Assembly: GCA_945836355.1 (NCBI GenBank)
Contig: CAMALD010000100.1
Span: forward strand, 1-5,848
Direction of reading: 5' to 3'
Origin: an uncultured Lachnospiraceae bacterium
Lineage (GTDB): Bacteria; Bacillota; Clostridia; Lachnospirales; Lachnospiraceae
Length of the DNA: 5,848 bases
In this document: positions 5,173-5,848 of the stretch, in pieces
Numbering within the stretch: position 1 is the stretch's first letter
How the letters are laid out: each line of letters opens with the position of its first letter
Translations under genes and position numbers: made by a program
Notes under the pieces: generated by a model
What the model was told of the DNA's origin: nothing
The model's input: only the letters and a program-made list of their open reading frames with translations
Databases searched by the model: none

Positions 5173-5848
5173 GTGATTAAGAAAGAAATGATTGCGATGC
5201 TTCTGGCAGGCGGACAAGGTTCCCGTCTGGGTGTGCTGACCTCGGGCATAGCAAAACCTGCAGTTTCGTTTGGCGGAAAATACAGGATTATTGACTTTCC
5301 GCTGAGCAACTGTATCAATTCCGGGGTGGACACCGTAGGTGTTTTGACACAGTATCAGCCTTTGCGGCTCAATACGCATATTGGTATCGGTATTCCGTGG
5401 GATCTGGATCGTAATATCGGTGGCGTATCCATTCTTCCACCGTACGAAAAGAGTACAAATGCAGAGTGGTATTCCGGTACCGCGAATGCAATTTATCAGA
5501 ACTTAAAGTACATGGAGTATTATAATCCGGATTATGTTCTGATTCTTGGCGGAGACCACATTTACAAGATGGATTACGAGCTGATGCTCGATTTTCACAA
5601 GGCAAACAATGCAGATATTACACTGGCGACGATTCCGGTTCCGATTGAGGAGGCGAGCCGCTTCGGTGTGGTTATCACCGATGAGCATAAGCGGATTCTG
5701 GAGTTTGAGGAGAAACCGCCGCAACCGAGAAGTAATCTGGCATCCATGGGTATCTACATATTTACATGGAAGGTTCTGCGTCAGGCTCTGATTGATCTTT
5801 CGGAGCAGCCGGGCTGTGACTTTGGTAAGCATATCATCCCGTATTGCC
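5173..5848 (+). CDS. glgC: Glucose-1-phosphate adenylyltransferase (ADP-glucose pyrophosphorylase), 3' end outside window
   Basis: Makes ADP-glucose and pyrophosphate from glucose 1-phosphate and ATP, the committed step of bacterial glycogen synthesis, in the cytosol. I translated 225 codons from GTG at 5173; the family is usually about 380-430 residues, so roughly the N-terminal half is present. Motifs in order: nucleotide-binding [14 protein letters not shown] at 10-23, [20 protein letters not shown] at 27-46, [12 protein letters not shown] at 99-110, the catalytic-Asp segment [11 protein letters not shown] at 125-135, FEEKPPQP at 178-185 (the glucose-1-phosphate-binding FxEKP) and DFGKHIIP at 216-223. 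The residue before AKPAV is Ile, not Arg as in the E. coli activator region, which matches Firmicutes GlgC. GlgD, the non-catalytic partner found in many Bacillota, often follows but would be off the right edge. A GlgD identity is unlikely because the catalytic motifs are intact. Confidence 0.95.
   Translation, partial: MIKKEMIAMLLAGGQGSRLGVLTSGIAKPAVSFGGKYRIIDFPLSNCINSGVDTVGVLTQYQPLRLNTHIGIGIPWDLDRNIGGVSILPPYEKSTNAEWYSGTANAIYQNLKYMEYYNPDYVLILGGDHIYKMDYELMLDFHKANNADITLATIPVPIEEASRFGVVITDEHKRILEFEEKPPQPRSNLASMGIYIFTWKVLRQALIDLSEQPGCDFGKHIIPYC

Noticed and set aside
5115..5832. Minus-strand ORFs opposite glgC
   Set aside because: They are antisense to a gene with strong GlgC motifs and have no supporting motifs of their own.

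Overview
This 5.8 kb window is ordinary chromosomal housekeeping DNA from a Bacillota (Firmicutes) genome. It is most likely a clostridial lineage such as the Oscillospiraceae/Ruminococcaceae. That placement is an inference from strong GGAGG-type ribosome binding sites, DnaD- and DnaI-type replication proteins, the Firmicutes form of GlgC, and moderate-GC genes separated by AT-rich spacers. There are no transposases, phage genes, tRNAs, rRNAs or CRISPR repeats.

Layout from left to right: (1) a divergent ribose-phosphate pyrophosphokinase gene (prs) on the minus strand, whose 3' end lies off the left edge, with its own near-consensus promoter; (2) a DnaC/DnaI-like AAA+ helicase loader, minus strand; (3) a DnaD/DnaB-like replication initiation protein, minus strand, 15 bp upstream of the loader and clearly in an operon with it; (4) a 322-bp AT-rich intergenic region with an extended -10 promoter, a 14-bp perfect palindrome at the predicted transcript start, two groups of tandem DnaA boxes and the murC terminator; (5) murC, minus strand, complete; (6) a 374-bp AT-rich divergent promoter region; (7) glgC, plus strand, starting at a GTG and cut by the right edge.

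Functional logic: the DnaD-like protein and the AAA+ loader together should load the replicative helicase. They resemble the Bacillus subtilis dnaB-dnaI pair, since the first protein carries two DnaB_2-type C-terminal domains. Their upstream region holds at least five 9-mers matching the DnaA box TTATCCACA at 8 or 9 of 9 positions, several of them abutting head to tail. This suggests that DnaA binds there, either to control the operon or as a secondary DnaA-binding locus. Three of these elements also lie in the hairpin that appears to terminate murC. This is the most noteworthy signal in the window. PrsA-type, MurC and GlgC proteins serve nucleotide precursor, peptidoglycan precursor and glycogen synthesis respectively, and share no obvious pathway with the replication pair.

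I found no convincing previously undescribed multi-gene system. The candidates worth checking are regulatory: the DnaA-box cluster, the terminator overlap, the palindrome, and a repeated CTAC-N4-GTAG module, plus the divergent active-site motifs of the PRPP synthetase.
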